In this document: one piece after another, positions 36,160 through 45,636 of the stretch | Layout of the letters: every line of letters starts with the position of its first letter | Numbering within the stretch: position 1 is the first letter of the stretch | Assembly (NCBI GenBank): GCA_044376515.1 | Contig: JBILKV010000001.1 | Coordinates: 1 to 64,000, forward strand | Origin: Chth-196 sp044376515 | Lineage (GTDB): Bacteria; Verrucomicrobiota; Verrucomicrobiia; Chthoniobacterales; Chthoniobacteraceae | Direction: 5' to 3' | Length of the DNA: 64,000 nucleotides | The notes under the pieces: generated by a model | The model's input: the letters and a program-made list of their open reading frames with translations, nothing else | Databases searched by the model: none | Told to the model about the DNA's origin: nothing | Made by a program: the position numbers and the translations under genes

Positions 36160-38511
36160 ATGAAACCGTTTGTGATCAGACTGCTGTGCCTGCTCCTGGG
36201 CGGTCTTTGCCTGACGGCCTCCGCCGCGCCCCCCAACACGAGCGCCCTCCACGCATGGTACAAAGCCGATGCCGGCCTGCAGGCCAGCGGCTGGATCGTC
36301 ACCGCCTGGCAGGACAGCGGACCCAATCCAATGGGCCGGACGCTCGACCGGGTCGTCGGCAGCCCGCGGCTCTGGCGGATTCAAACCGCGTCCGGGCCGG
36401 TGGCGGTCCTGCGACTGGACGGAAATTCCGCGCTGTGGCAGTCCGCAACCCAATGGGGTGGCCTCGCAGCCCCGCGCACCGTGCTCGCCCTCGCGCGAAT
36501 CACCAACGGCGCAAACGGGGCGTTCTGCGACAGCTCCACCCCGGGCTCGGCCGGAACCACGCGGATCTACGGTTCCGCACCGGGCTGGCGGGTGCTGCGG
36601 TTTGACCAGACCTCCTCGCGACTCGAGGGGTTCGTGCTTGGTGCGAATGCCTCGCTGAAAAACGCGCTGAGATGCGACATCGCCGAGGTGCTCGTCTTTT
36701 CGCGCCAACTCTCCGTGGCGGAGGTGGAAGAACATTCCTCCTACCTGCGCGAAAAATGGGGAATGCCGGTCGATGTTCCTTCGAAGGAACAATATCCCGA
36801 AAGCAGCGGGTTCCCCGGACTCACAACCGAACTGCTCCGCAAACACGAGACCGAAGGCGTTCACACCTACCGCATGCCGGCCCTCGCAACCACCGTGAAG
36901 GGCACGTTGCTCGCCGTATTCGACCAGCGCCGGCGCAGCGGAGTGGAGCTGCCCTCGGACATCGACACCGGGCTCCTCCGCAGCACGGACAACGGCGATA
37001 CGTGGGAACCCATGCGTTCCATTCTCGATTATGACGCTGCCGAGCCCGACACCCGCGGCAACGGCGTCGGTTCGCCCTGTATTCTCGTGGACCGCCAGAC
37101 GGGTCGCGTTTTTGTCGCGGCAATGTGGAGCCGCGGGGACCGCGGCTGGAACGGCTCCGGTCCGGGGCTGCAACCCGATCAAAGCGCACAGCTGGTCCTG
37201 ACCCACAGTGACGACGACGGCCTGACCTGGTCCCCACCGGTGAGTATCACCCCGCAGGTGAAGAAACCCGAATGGCGCATCTGCTTTCAGGGGCCCGGCT
37301 CCGGGATCCAGCTGCAGAGCGGCACGCTGGTATTCCCGGCCCAGTTCCGTGAAGCCGGCGGACTGGCGCGTTCCTGCCTGCTGCTCAGTTCCGACCATGG
37401 CGAGACGTGGACCGCCTCGGCGCCCGCCGTGCCCGGGGCTCCCCCGACGAGCGAGGCCCAGGCGACGGAGCTTTCCGACGGTGCCATCCTGCTTTCCATG
37501 CGGGACGAATCCCGGTCGGGACAGCGGGTCTGGTGCCGTTTTGATCCGGCGACCGGAACTTGGGGCGCGTCTTGGTTGGCGCTCCCGGACCCCTCCACGA
37601 GGGCCAGTCTGTTGCGGTGTTCTGACGGTTCCCTGCTGTTCTGTAACCCCGCCAGTCCGAGGGCACGTTCCACGCTTACCGTCCGTACCAGCCGGGACGA
37701 CGGCCGGACATGGAACGGCGGTCGCCTCATCGATCCCCGTACCAGCAACTCCTCCTGCCTGAGCGTCCTCGCAGACGGCCGGATCGCAGCGCTCTACGAG
37801 GGTGAAGGAGGGCTCCACCTCGCCCGTTTCTGGCCGGAGGACGCGAACCTCGCCGCCGTTCCCCAGCAGCGGCAGGATCCGAACCAGCCTCCGGGGTGGT
37901 GGAGCTCCCGCCACACCCAAAAGCTCAAGCAAACCAAACAGGGACGGCCGGATTTACTCTTTCTCGGGGACTCCGCGATTCAGGGCTGGGAGGGCTCGGG
38001 CGCAAAAATTTGGAAGGACTACTACGAGCGGCGCAATGCGGCGAACTACGGCTATGAAGGGGACGCCACACAGAACGTCCTCTGGCGTCTGAACCGGGGG
38101 GAACTGGAAGGCTTGAGCCCAAGGCTCGTCGTTCTGCACGTGGGCGCTTCCAATCTGGATCCGGGAAGATTCACTCCCGCTCAAACCTTTCTGGGGATTA
38201 GCGCCGTGCTGGAGGCGATCCAGCAAAAATGCCCGTCCTCCCGAGTGTTGCTGATGGCGTTGTTTCCGATGGATTTCCGTGCTGACAGCGAAGTGCGCAA
38301 ACGGTGCGAGGAGGTCAACGCCCTGCTCCCCTCGCTGGCTGATGGAAAGCACGTATTCCTGCTCAACGTGAACCATGTCTTCCTGAACTCCGAGCGGACG
38401 CACCTGAGCAACGTCTTCCTGGATCCGGTGCATTTGACCACCAAGGGATACTCCCTCTGGGCCGAGGCCATCGAGCCGACCGTCAAAATGCTCCTCGAGT
38501 CGGCACCCTAA
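36160..38511 (+). CDS. Secreted sialidase fused to an SGNH/GDSL esterase
   Basis: A 783-residue exported protein with a signal peptide (about 1-23, ending ASA) and an N-terminal lectin-like (LamG-type) region to about 205. A six-bladed BNR sialidase domain covers about 220-560. The sialidase has the arginine motif THTYRMPAL-like block (Arg238), four Asp-boxes (STDNGDTW at 275, SDDDGLTW at 350, SSDHGETW at 410, SRDDGRTW at 511) and a Tyr-Glu pair near 546. The C-terminal 190 residues are an SGNH hydrolase: FLGDSAIQGW with nucleophile Ser605, HVGASNL, and LDPVHLT with Asp755/His758. Removal of sialic acids from glycans plus de-acetylation is the likely job. It ends in a 4-base convergent overlap with the oxidoreductase gene. 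Confidence 0.88.
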   Translation: MKPFVIRLLCLLLGGLCLTASAAPPNTSALHAWYKADAGLQASGWIVTAWQDSGPNPMGRTLDRVVGSPRLWRIQTASGPVAVLRLDGNSALWQSATQWGGLAAPRTVLALARITNGANGAFCDSSTPGSAGTTRIYGSAPGWRVLRFDQTSSRLEGFVLGANASLKNALRCDIAEVLVFSRQLSVAEVEEHSSYLREKWGMPVDVPSKEQYPESSGFPGLTTELLRKHETEGVHTYRMPALATTVKGTLLAVFDQRRRSGVELPSDIDTGLLRSTDNGDTWEPMRSILDYDAAEPDTRGNGVGSPCILVDRQTGRVFVAAMWSRGDRGWNGSGPGLQPDQSAQLVLTHSDDDGLTWSPPVSITPQVKKPEWRICFQGPGSGIQLQSGTLVFPAQFREAGGLARSCLLLSSDHGETWTASAPAVPGAPPTSEAQATELSDGAILLSMRDESRSGQRVWCRFDPATGTWGASWLALPDPSTRASLLRCSDGSLLFCNPASPRARSTLTVRTSRDDGRTWNGGRLIDPRTSNSSCLSVLADGRIAALYEGEGGLHLARFWPEDANLAAVPQQRQDPNQPPGWWSSRHTQKLKQTKQGRPDLLFLGDSAIQGWEGSGAKIWKDYYERRNAANYGYEGDATQNVLWRLNRGELEGLSPRLVVLHVGASNLDPGRFTPAQTFLGISAVLEAIQQKCPSSRVLLMALFPMDFRADSEVRKRCEEVNALLPSLADGKHVFLLNVNHVFLNSERTHLSNVFLDPVHLTTKGYSLWAEAIEPTVKMLLESAP

Positions 38512-39725
38512 ATTTGTCCCAGCGGATTAACGCGTGTTTGCAGGGGGAGCGTCACGCGTTCTCCTGCGCGCCGGTGACTCTCGAAAACGGACAGGATCAT
38601 TTCCACGGTGGTTCGACCCGCCTCCGCTCCGCACAGGGGTTCCCGCTGCTGCTCGATCGCCGACAGCAGGTCTTCCGCCGGCAGCACGTGGCCTGCCACA
38701 AGACGCCGGATGTCCTCCAGAGGCTCTTCCACGCCGGCGCCCCCCGAGGTGAAGGGTTGCCATCCGCTCGGTTCGGACACGGGCCGGAACGGCTTGCCCC
38801 AGCGCACTTGAATCATCGGCTCGGCGTCCGCACGGAAATCCACAACCGCCTCGCTGCACACGAGTTGAATTCCGAAGCCGGATGCCTTTTCGCCCAAGCC
38901 CTGAACGGAGTCGAAATACAAAGGTACGCCCGATTCCATTTCAAAGCGCGCGTGAACGGCGTTCCCACCCATCAGCCCGAGTCCCTCGTCGCCCTCGCTC
39001 ACATCGCCTCGCACGACCGGCTTGCCATTCTGGTAAAGCAGCCCGGTGCAGGCCACCGGACGCCCGAGGAAGACGGGTGTCATCACCAGCAGGTGCGAAC
39101 CGAGCACCCACAAATCGAGCGGCCCCCCGCGTCGGTCCTCCTTGCCCCGCGCGCGCGCCTCAAGCAACCGTCCGAAGCGTCCGGCCTGCAACCATTCACG
39201 CACCACGGACACCGCTGGATGATAGAGGTTCCGATGCGCGAGGGCGACCCGCAGGCCGCGTTCGCGACCGAGCGCGACGATCTCGTCGGCCTCCACCAGA
39301 TCCCTGACAAAGGGCTTCTCCATGTAGATCCCGCGCGCACCAACCTTTGCGGCCGCGTGCACCATCGCGCTGTGCTGGTCCACGTGGCGCGGACACACCG
39401 CGACGATGTCCGGCCGTGTTTCCTCAAGCATCCGGGTGTAGTCAGTAAAACACTTTGCTCCGGGGAACTTCGCGACTGCTGCGGTAACCGCCTCGGGCTT
39501 TGCGCCTCCGTCCGCCCAGCCCACCACCTCGGTGCGCGCAATGTTGCTCCACATGGAGTCCAGCCCGTGTCCAAACCCGCCGCGCCCCGTGTGGCCGATG
39601 ATCCCCACCCGGTAACGGTCGGTCGGAACCGATGGTGGGGTGGCCCGGGCGCCCGCAGCGCGGCCCGCAATGAAGGGTGAGGCGGAGGCGGTTGCGATGG
39701 TTTGAAGGAAGGCGCGGCGGTTCAT
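38508..39725 (-). CDS. Gfo/Idh/MocA family oxidoreductase, Tat-exported
   Basis: An NAD(P)-binding oxidoreductase of the Gfo/Idh/MocA family. From the ATG at 39725 the 405-residue product begins with a twin-arginine leader (MNRRAFLQTIATASASPFIA), so it is probably folded in the cytoplasm and exported. The Rossmann domain starts YRVGIIGHTGRGGFGHGLDS, followed by the family motif GIYMEKPFVRDLVEADEI (Glu-Lys-Pro). The C-terminal alpha/beta domain is present. Substrate unknown; similar Tat-exported members are numerous in PVC bacteria. The frame is open to 39773 but the extension is non-conserved. It may follow the helicase gene in one transcript, 73 bases apart. Confidence 0.87.
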   Translation of the reverse strand: MNRRAFLQTIATASASPFIAGRAAGARATPPSVPTDRYRVGIIGHTGRGGFGHGLDSMWSNIARTEVVGWADGGAKPEAVTAAVAKFPGAKCFTDYTRMLEETRPDIVAVCPRHVDQHSAMVHAAAKVGARGIYMEKPFVRDLVEADEIVALGRERGLRVALAHRNLYHPAVSVVREWLQAGRFGRLLEARARGKEDRRGGPLDLWVLGSHLLVMTPVFLGRPVACTGLLYQNGKPVVRGDVSEGDEGLGLMGGNAVHARFEMESGVPLYFDSVQGLGEKASGFGIQLVCSEAVVDFRADAEPMIQVRWGKPFRPVSEPSGWQPFTSGGAGVEEPLEDIRRLVAGHVLPAEDLLSAIEQQREPLCGAEAGRTTVEMILSVFESHRRAGERVTLPLQTRVNPLGQI

Positions 39726-39798
39726 AGGAGGTGGTGGTGACGCAACCCATCCTTGAGCGGGATCCGCCCCCAAGACAACGCGCGAAAGCGGGTCGGGT

Positions 39799-42700
39799 CT
39801 ACGGCTGAAGCAGGCCTGCGATGTCGTCCATGGTCAGGCCGTCCATGAGCGGTTGCTCGCTTTCCACAAGCGCGTCCATGAGGGAGCGTTTCCGCTGCTG
39901 CAACTGCAGGATTTTTTCCTCCACGGTGCCGCGGGTGATGAGCTTGTAGGAGGTGACCGTGGATTGCTGTCCGATCCGGTGCGCGCGGTCCGTCGCCTGC
40001 GCCTCTACCGCGGGGTTCCACCAGGGATCGAAATGCACCACCGTGTCGGCGGCCGTAAGGTTGAGGCCCACGCCTCCCGCCTTGAGGCTGATCAAGAACA
40101 CGGGAACCGCGCCGGTCTGAAAACGATCCACCTGGGCCGTTCGGTCGCGCGTTGCACCATCCAGCCTGCAGAACGCAATTTCACGCGCTTCCAGCCAGTC
40201 CTGCAGCAGATCGAGCATGGTTGCAAACTGGCTGAACAACAGCACCCGGTGTCCGCCGTCGATGGCCTCCGTCAACAGCTCGTTCAGGGCGTCGAGTTTC
40301 GCGGATTCCGTCGCGGATTCGTTTGCGGGATCCTTCCCCGGAGCCGCTTCGAAGCTTTCGCCCAGCAGGCGCAAATCGTTGCAGGCCTGCCGTAGGCGTA
40401 GTAGAGCGGTGAGCATGAGCATCCTCGCCTGACCCTGGTTTTTGAGGCCCTCGGCCTTGCTCACCTCGCGTCTGGAGAGGTCCACCAGCCGCGCATAGGC
40501 CTCGCGCTGGGCGCCGGAAAGTTCGCACCAAACCACCTGCTCGATTTTGTCCGGCAGTTCCGGCGCGACGGCCTTCTTGGTGCGGCGCAGTACGAAGGGC
40601 GAGAGCCGTTGGATCATGCGCCGATGCTCCGGCCCTCCGGGCTCCTGCGCCACCGGCTGTTCGTAGCGTTCCCTGAAATCAGCGCGGCTGCCGAGATACC
40701 CGGGCATTAAGAAATGCAGCAGCGACCAGACATCCCTGACCGCGTTTTCCACGGGTGTGCCGGTGAGCACGAACCTGCGCTCGGAACGCAACCTGTAGGC
40801 GGCCTGTGCGGCCTGGCTGTCGGGATTTTTGATGTGCTGCGCCTCGTCCAAGATGACCGCGGCGAACTTCTCGGCGCAGAGTCGGTCCGCATCGAGGCGC
40901 AGCAGGGGATAGCTGGTGATCACCAGCTCGGACTCCGCCCATTCGCGGGCAAACTTGCCGTGCCGCTGCCCGCCCGAGAGCACCAAAATCCGCATACCCG
41001 GCAGAAAACGCTCCGCCTCGCGCTGCCAGTTGATCAGCAGGGAAGAAGGTGCCACGACGAGCTTGCGACCCTTGATCGAGCCGAGCAGCGCGAGCGCCTG
41101 CACCGTTTTGCCAAGGCCCATTTCATCGGCAAGGATGCCGCCGAGGCCGTTCTCCGCGAGGAAGTGCATCCAGTAGACGCCCTGCTTTTGATAGGGCCGC
41201 AACACCTCCTCCAAGGTTCCCAGCGGGATCGGTTTGAGGCCCGAGGCACGCCGGCTCGCTGAGGCCCACTGCCGCCAGTGCGGGGGCGCGTCCAGCGGAG
41301 TGCCGCTTTCTTCGGCGAACGCCTGCACGAAACCCGCCTGCTTGTTTGTGATGCGGTAGCGCCCCGGTTGGCGTTGCTCGGGCGTGCAGTCACGTAAAAC
41401 CTCCTCGAATTCGGTCAGCAGTCCTGGATCAAACACCGCCACGCTGCCGTCCCTGCGTTTGAAGTGGCTTCTGCCGGATTGGATGAGTTTGCGCAGTTCC
41501 GCGCCGGAGTACCGCTCGCCGCCCGTGGATGCCATCGTCACGTCGAGCTCAAACCAGTTTTCTCCGGAACTTTGGATCTGGAGCTTGGGCTCGATGCGTT
41601 CGATGTGCCGTGTCACGTGTTCAAAGCGTTCACCGATCTGGACCGTCCAAGCCCGCTGCAAGCCCGGAAGCTGGCGCGCAAAAAACTCGAGGATCGCCGG
41701 TTCGCCACGCAGTGCCATCTGGCCTTCGGGATCCGGCGGTGAAAAGCCGCATCCCGCCAGACGAGCCATTGCGGCTCCCTCCGCAGCACGGTTGCAGCGC
41801 CGCCCGCCGGTGGGGCGGCTGCTCAGGGTGGTTCGCAAGTCGCCATAGGCTGCGGAGAGCTTGGCCGTGAGAAAGTTCAGGGAGCCCTCGAGCTGCAAGC
41901 TGAATACCGGCTCGGGCAGGTCGGACCCGGACCGCGGGGCTTCATCGTCCGCCCGGCCCCGGTCTTCTTTTTCGCCGCGGGAAACACGCTCCGGCAACTC
42001 AACCCGCTCGCAGACGAAGCGCTCTGCCAACCGCGCCCATTCGCGTTCCACAAAACCCGCAACCGCAGCGGCAGGCAATACAACCTCGCCCTGCAACAGG
42101 GGCAGGTACGCTGGCGGCAGTCCCTCGCAAACCGGTTGCAGAGTCGTGTCGCGCAAAAACCACGCGGCTTTCTTTCCCAAGATCAGACTGCCCCCCGCAG
42201 GCAGTTCGCACCGCAACGCCCAGTCGCCGTTGGGCCGGTTTTCCGCAAACAGGGCCGGCCGCACGCCGCCTCCTCCGACGAGCAGCGGAGTCCTTCTCGC
42301 GAGCGTCACGCGGGGATGCCCGTGAAGCGCATCCAAGAGGGTGAGAAGCGGCTCCACCCCCAGCGAAAGCATTCCTGGCAGCGCACCTTCAGGATACAAC
42401 GATGCAAGCGCCTCCAAAAGGCTCCAATCCCCCGCGTCGCACCGGTACGTCTGGCGCGGATCAAGCGCATTCAACAACACCCGCCGGCCCGAAATCACCG
42501 CCTCCACGCCGACGGACGCCGCCCCGCGCGCCGCCGCCTGCGCGAGGTTTGGAGGAAACACCACGTGCAATTCGACCGGTTGCCCTCCTTCGGTGGAGAA
42601 GCCCGTCACAATGGGCTTCCTTTCGGGCGGAGGCCCGCCGGGTTCGGCCTTCGGCACGTCCCGCTCCTGTGCCTCGACCGGCTGCAGAATCGCGAGCCCG

Positions 42701-42951
42701 ACCGCCAGCGAATGGGCGCAGATGAGGCCGCGCATCCGCGAGTCACGGCAGGTGCAAAGGTTTTCCACGTTGGTGCGGCTCAGGAAGCGCAGCCCCGCCC
42801 GGTAACGCGTTTCCCCCTCCCGTACATAGCCGTGAATCAGCTCGCCATTCTGGGTGGCCTCCGAAACCCTCCCGGCCGAGTGCAACCCGCGGGCGTGCTT
42901 GAGCGCCTGCCAACCGCCGGCTTCCACCAGAAGCTTCTCGGAAATTTGCAT
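39799..42951 (-). CDS. SWI2/SNF2-family DNA helicase/translocase with SWIM zinc finger
   Basis: A DNA-dependent ATPase of the SNF2 superfamily (RapA/HepA-like, bacterial Rad54-type). From the ATG at 42951 the product is 1050 residues. An N-terminal SWIM zinc finger (CTC...CAH, Cys66, Cys68, Cys78, His80) is followed by a long middle region. The helicase core has motif I DEMGLGKTVQALALLGS, motif II ILDEAQHIKN, motif III VLTGTPVENAV, motif V SLKAGGVGLNLTAADTV and motif VI DRAHRIGQQS. All motor motifs look intact. The frame continues upstream to 43092 over the cimA end, but that part is a shadow. The role (transcription recycling or repair) is not evident from context. Confidence 0.92.
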   Translation of the reverse strand: MQISEKLLVEAGGWQALKHARGLHSAGRVSEATQNGELIHGYVREGETRYRAGLRFLSRTNVENLCTCRDSRMRGLICAHSLAVGLAILQPVEAQERDVPKAEPGGPPPERKPIVTGFSTEGGQPVELHVVFPPNLAQAAARGAASVGVEAVISGRRVLLNALDPRQTYRCDAGDWSLLEALASLYPEGALPGMLSLGVEPLLTLLDALHGHPRVTLARRTPLLVGGGGVRPALFAENRPNGDWALRCELPAGGSLILGKKAAWFLRDTTLQPVCEGLPPAYLPLLQGEVVLPAAAVAGFVEREWARLAERFVCERVELPERVSRGEKEDRGRADDEAPRSGSDLPEPVFSLQLEGSLNFLTAKLSAAYGDLRTTLSSRPTGGRRCNRAAEGAAMARLAGCGFSPPDPEGQMALRGEPAILEFFARQLPGLQRAWTVQIGERFEHVTRHIERIEPKLQIQSSGENWFELDVTMASTGGERYSGAELRKLIQSGRSHFKRRDGSVAVFDPGLLTEFEEVLRDCTPEQRQPGRYRITNKQAGFVQAFAEESGTPLDAPPHWRQWASASRRASGLKPIPLGTLEEVLRPYQKQGVYWMHFLAENGLGGILADEMGLGKTVQALALLGSIKGRKLVVAPSSLLINWQREAERFLPGMRILVLSGGQRHGKFAREWAESELVITSYPLLRLDADRLCAEKFAAVILDEAQHIKNPDSQAAQAAYRLRSERRFVLTGTPVENAVRDVWSLLHFLMPGYLGSRADFRERYEQPVAQEPGGPEHRRMIQRLSPFVLRRTKKAVAPELPDKIEQVVWCELSGAQREAYARLVDLSRREVSKAEGLKNQGQARMLMLTALLRLRQACNDLRLLGESFEAAPGKDPANESATESAKLDALNELLTEAIDGGHRVLLFSQFATMLDLLQDWLEAREIAFCRLDGATRDRTAQVDRFQTGAVPVFLISLKAGGVGLNLTAADTVVHFDPWWNPAVEAQATDRAHRIGQQSTVTSYKLITRGTVEEKILQLQQRKRSLMDALVESEQPLMDGLTMDDIAGLLQP

Positions 42952-42995
42952 GTGCCAGCTGGGGGCCCCAGACCGTTGTGCGACCGGCCCCGCCG

Positions 42996-44567
42996 CTAAC
43001 CGCGCAGCCTGCCGATCCGGTATTCGAGCCCGTCGACGAGCGCGAGCCAACTGGCCTCGATGATGTTGTCGCTCACCCCGACCGTACCCCAAGTTTCGTG
43101 GCCGTCCGTGGAGGTGATGAGCACGCGCGTGCGGGCCGCAGTGCCGGCTTGACCGTTAATGATTCGCACCTTGTAGTCGGCGAGATGGATGGCGTCGATC
43201 TGCGGGTAGGTGCCGCGCAACGCCTTGCGCAGGGCCGCGTCCAGCGCGTTGACCGGGCCGTCGCCGTCCTCGACGGTATACTGCTGCTGGTCGCCGACGC
43301 GGATCCGCACGGTGGCCTCGCATTTGCTCCATTCGCTCCCGCCGTTGTAGCGGTAGCTGCAATGGTATTCCTCGAGCCGAAACAACGGCTGGCGCCGACC
43401 CAAAAACTGGCGCACCAGCAGCTCGAAGGACGCCTCTGCCGCCTCGAATTCGTACCCTATGGATTCGAGTCGCTTGATCTCCGCGAGGATCTCGTTGACT
43501 TCAGGGCTCCCCTTGCGCAGGTCGAACCCGAGTGCGGCGGCGCGTGCCAACACGTTGCTTTGACCGGACATGTCGGAGATGGAAATCACCCGTTCGTTGC
43601 CGACCAGCGCTGGATCGATGTGCTCGTAGGTCCGCGCCAGTTTTTGCACCGCGTGGACGTGGAGCCCACCCTTGTGGGTGAAGGCGGCCTGACCGACGTA
43701 GGGCGCGCGGATGTTGTGGGGCACGTTGGCCAGTTCATCGACAAAGTGGGAAAGCTCGCGGAGTCCGGTCAGGTCGAGTCCGAGGGGCATCCCAAGTTTG
43801 AGCTGCAGCGTTGGCATGATCGTCGTCAGGTCGCAGTTGCCTACCCGCTCGCCGTAGCCGTTGATGGTGCCCTGAACCTGGCTGGCGCCCGCGCGCACCG
43901 CAGCAATCGCGTTGGCCACTCCGAACCCTCCGTCGTTGTGGGTGTGAATGCCGACGGGCCGTCCGAGTTCGGCGATGGCCGCCCGCGTCACCTCCTGAAT
44001 GAACTCGGGAAGGCTGCCGCCGTTGGTGTCGCACAGCACGACGAGGTCCGCCCCCGCATCCTGAGCCGCCCGAATTGTCGCTAGGGAGTAGGAGGGATCT
44101 TCGCGGTAGCTGTCAAAAAAATGTTCCGCGTCGTAGAGCACCTCGCGCCCGTGGGACTTCAAATACGCAACGGTATCTGCAATCATCGCGAGGTTTTCCT
44201 CCAGGGAGACTTGGAACACCTCGATGACGTGCAGGGGCCAGGTTTTCCCGACGATGGTCACTGCCGGAGTCCGGGCATCCAGAAGCATCTGGACCTGCGG
44301 ATCCTCCTCCACCCGCATCTTGCCGCGCCGCGTCATTCCGAAAGCGGTGATCTTCGCGTTGACCCAGGTGCGCTCCGCAGCCTCCGCGAAAAATGCGGCG
44401 TCCTTGGGGTTGGACCCCGGCCAACCGCCCTCGATGTAGTGGATTCCGAAGTGGTCTAGCTTTTCGGCGACCCGAATCTTGTCCAGCACACTAAACGAAA
44501 TGCCCGTTCCCTGCGTGCCGTCGCGAAGGGTGGTGTCGTAGAGAGTGAAGGCGGACTTGGGTTTCAT
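42996..44567 (-). CDS. cimA: Citramalate synthase
   Basis: CimA condenses pyruvate with acetyl-CoA to (R)-citramalate, the first step of the threonine-independent isoleucine route. The 523-residue product starts LYDTTLRDGTQGTGISFS, has the family block YIEGGWPGSNPKDAAFF, the metal ligands in GIHTHNDGGFGVAN, and QGTINGYGERVGNCDL. A C-terminal LeuA-type regulatory domain ends near RIGRLRG. The GGWPGSNPKD block separates it from 2-isopropylmalate synthase. The start at 44567 is chosen because the upstream open frame runs through accD as a shadow. A G-rich stretch just before the ATG may serve as ribosome-binding site. Confidence 0.92.
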   Translation of the reverse strand: MKPKSAFTLYDTTLRDGTQGTGISFSVLDKIRVAEKLDHFGIHYIEGGWPGSNPKDAAFFAEAAERTWVNAKITAFGMTRRGKMRVEEDPQVQMLLDARTPAVTIVGKTWPLHVIEVFQVSLEENLAMIADTVAYLKSHGREVLYDAEHFFDSYREDPSYSLATIRAAQDAGADLVVLCDTNGGSLPEFIQEVTRAAIAELGRPVGIHTHNDGGFGVANAIAAVRAGASQVQGTINGYGERVGNCDLTTIMPTLQLKLGMPLGLDLTGLRELSHFVDELANVPHNIRAPYVGQAAFTHKGGLHVHAVQKLARTYEHIDPALVGNERVISISDMSGQSNVLARAAALGFDLRKGSPEVNEILAEIKRLESIGYEFEAAEASFELLVRQFLGRRQPLFRLEEYHCSYRYNGGSEWSKCEATVRIRVGDQQQYTVEDGDGPVNALDAALRKALRGTYPQIDAIHLADYKVRIINGQAGTAARTRVLITSTDGHETWGTVGVSDNIIEASWLALVDGLEYRIGRLRG

Positions 44568-44782
44568 AGAGCCCCCCAACGTAACCGCACAGAATGCCGC
44601 TGCCAAGGGAAGGAAACGTCGGGATCTTGTCCGGCGTTCCGCCGCCCTCATCAAAACGACCCCGGAAACAGGGTATGCCGTCTTTCTCCAAACGGGTTCT
44701 GCGGCCCGGAAAGGAACCGCATGCGGCTCCGCGGGAGCTCCGCCTGATGTTTGGTACCCCCGCGTCTTCAGCGAGGCGTCTC

Positions 44783-45628
44783 TCAGGCGGCCCGGTTTGC
44801 CAACAGGTAGGAGAGCAGGTTGTGGAGGGTCTCCTTCAGTTCTTTTCGGTGCACGATCCGGTCGACCAGTCCGTGGTCCCGAAGGAACTCTGCGGTTTGA
44901 AAGCCGGCTGGCAAATCCTGATGGGTGGTCTCGCGGATCACCCGCGGCCCCGCAAAACCAATCATGGCGCGTGGTTCGGCGAGGTTGATGTCGCCTACGG
45001 TGGCGAAGCTGGCGCTCACCCCGCCGGTGGTGGGATGGGTCATAAGCGAAATGTAGGGCAGTCCGGCCTGAGCATGGAGCGCCAGTGCACCGCAGGTTTT
45101 GGCCATCTGCATGAGCGAGATCGCCCCCTCGTACATGCGCGCCCCGCCCGAGGCTGAAACGATGATCACGGGCAGTCGGTCCGCCGTGCAGCGCTCGACA
45201 AGACGGGTCAGCTTCTCCCCGACGACCGAGCCCATGGTGGCCGCGATGAAGTTGAAATCCATCACCGCAAGCCCGGTCCGGATCCCCTCGAGGCTGCAAA
45301 GGCCGGTGAGCGCGGCATCTTTGAGGCCCGTCTTTTTCTGGTAGGTTTTCAGCCGCTCCGTGTAGCTGGCCTGCCCCGTGAACTTCAGGGTGTCCACCGA
45401 GATCATGTTGGCGTCCAACTCCTCGAAGCTCTCCGCATCCGCAAGCATTTCCACCCGCTCGGCCGCGGGCTGCACAAAGTGATGGTCGCACCGGGGACAC
45501 ACTCGGAAATTCTGTTGAAGCTCCAGATTGTGGATCATTTCCGAACAGGCTGGGCATTTCTGCCAAAGCCCCATCGGAAGATCGCGCTTCTTGTCGGAGT
45601 AAAAGGAGGGACGACTGAAAATACCCAT
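44783..45628 (-). CDS. accD: Acetyl-CoA carboxylase carboxyltransferase subunit beta
   Basis: AccD is the zinc-binding half of the carboxyltransferase that makes malonyl-CoA for fatty-acid synthesis. The 281-residue product has the N-terminal four-cysteine zinc ribbon (Cys25, Cys28, Cys44, Cys47 in KCPACSE and CPRCDHH). The crotonase-like core follows with IIVSASGGARMYEGAISLMQ, LMTHPTTGGVSASFA and IGFAGPRVIRETTHQDLPAG. The start at 45628 (MGIFSRPSFYSDKKRD) is the family-typical N-terminus; the frame open beyond it belongs to the comF region. comF ends 8 bases upstream on the same strand. Confidence 0.96.
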   Translation of the reverse strand: MGIFSRPSFYSDKKRDLPMGLWQKCPACSEMIHNLELQQNFRVCPRCDHHFVQPAAERVEMLADAESFEELDANMISVDTLKFTGQASYTERLKTYQKKTGLKDAALTGLCSLEGIRTGLAVMDFNFIAATMGSVVGEKLTRLVERCTADRLPVIIVSASGGARMYEGAISLMQMAKTCGALALHAQAGLPYISLMTHPTTGGVSASFATVGDINLAEPRAMIGFAGPRVIRETTHQDLPAGFQTAEFLRDHGLVDRIVHRKELKETLHNLLSYLLANRAA

Positions 45629-45636
45629 GCCGCACT

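Noticed and set aside
35830..37932. 700-residue minus-strand open frame opposite livF and the sialidase gene
   Set aside because: No domain; spans two real genes on the other strand.
44568..45635. Extension of cimA upstream over accD
   Set aside because: The extension is the shadow of accD; CimA begins at the conserved FTLYDTTLRDGTQ segment.
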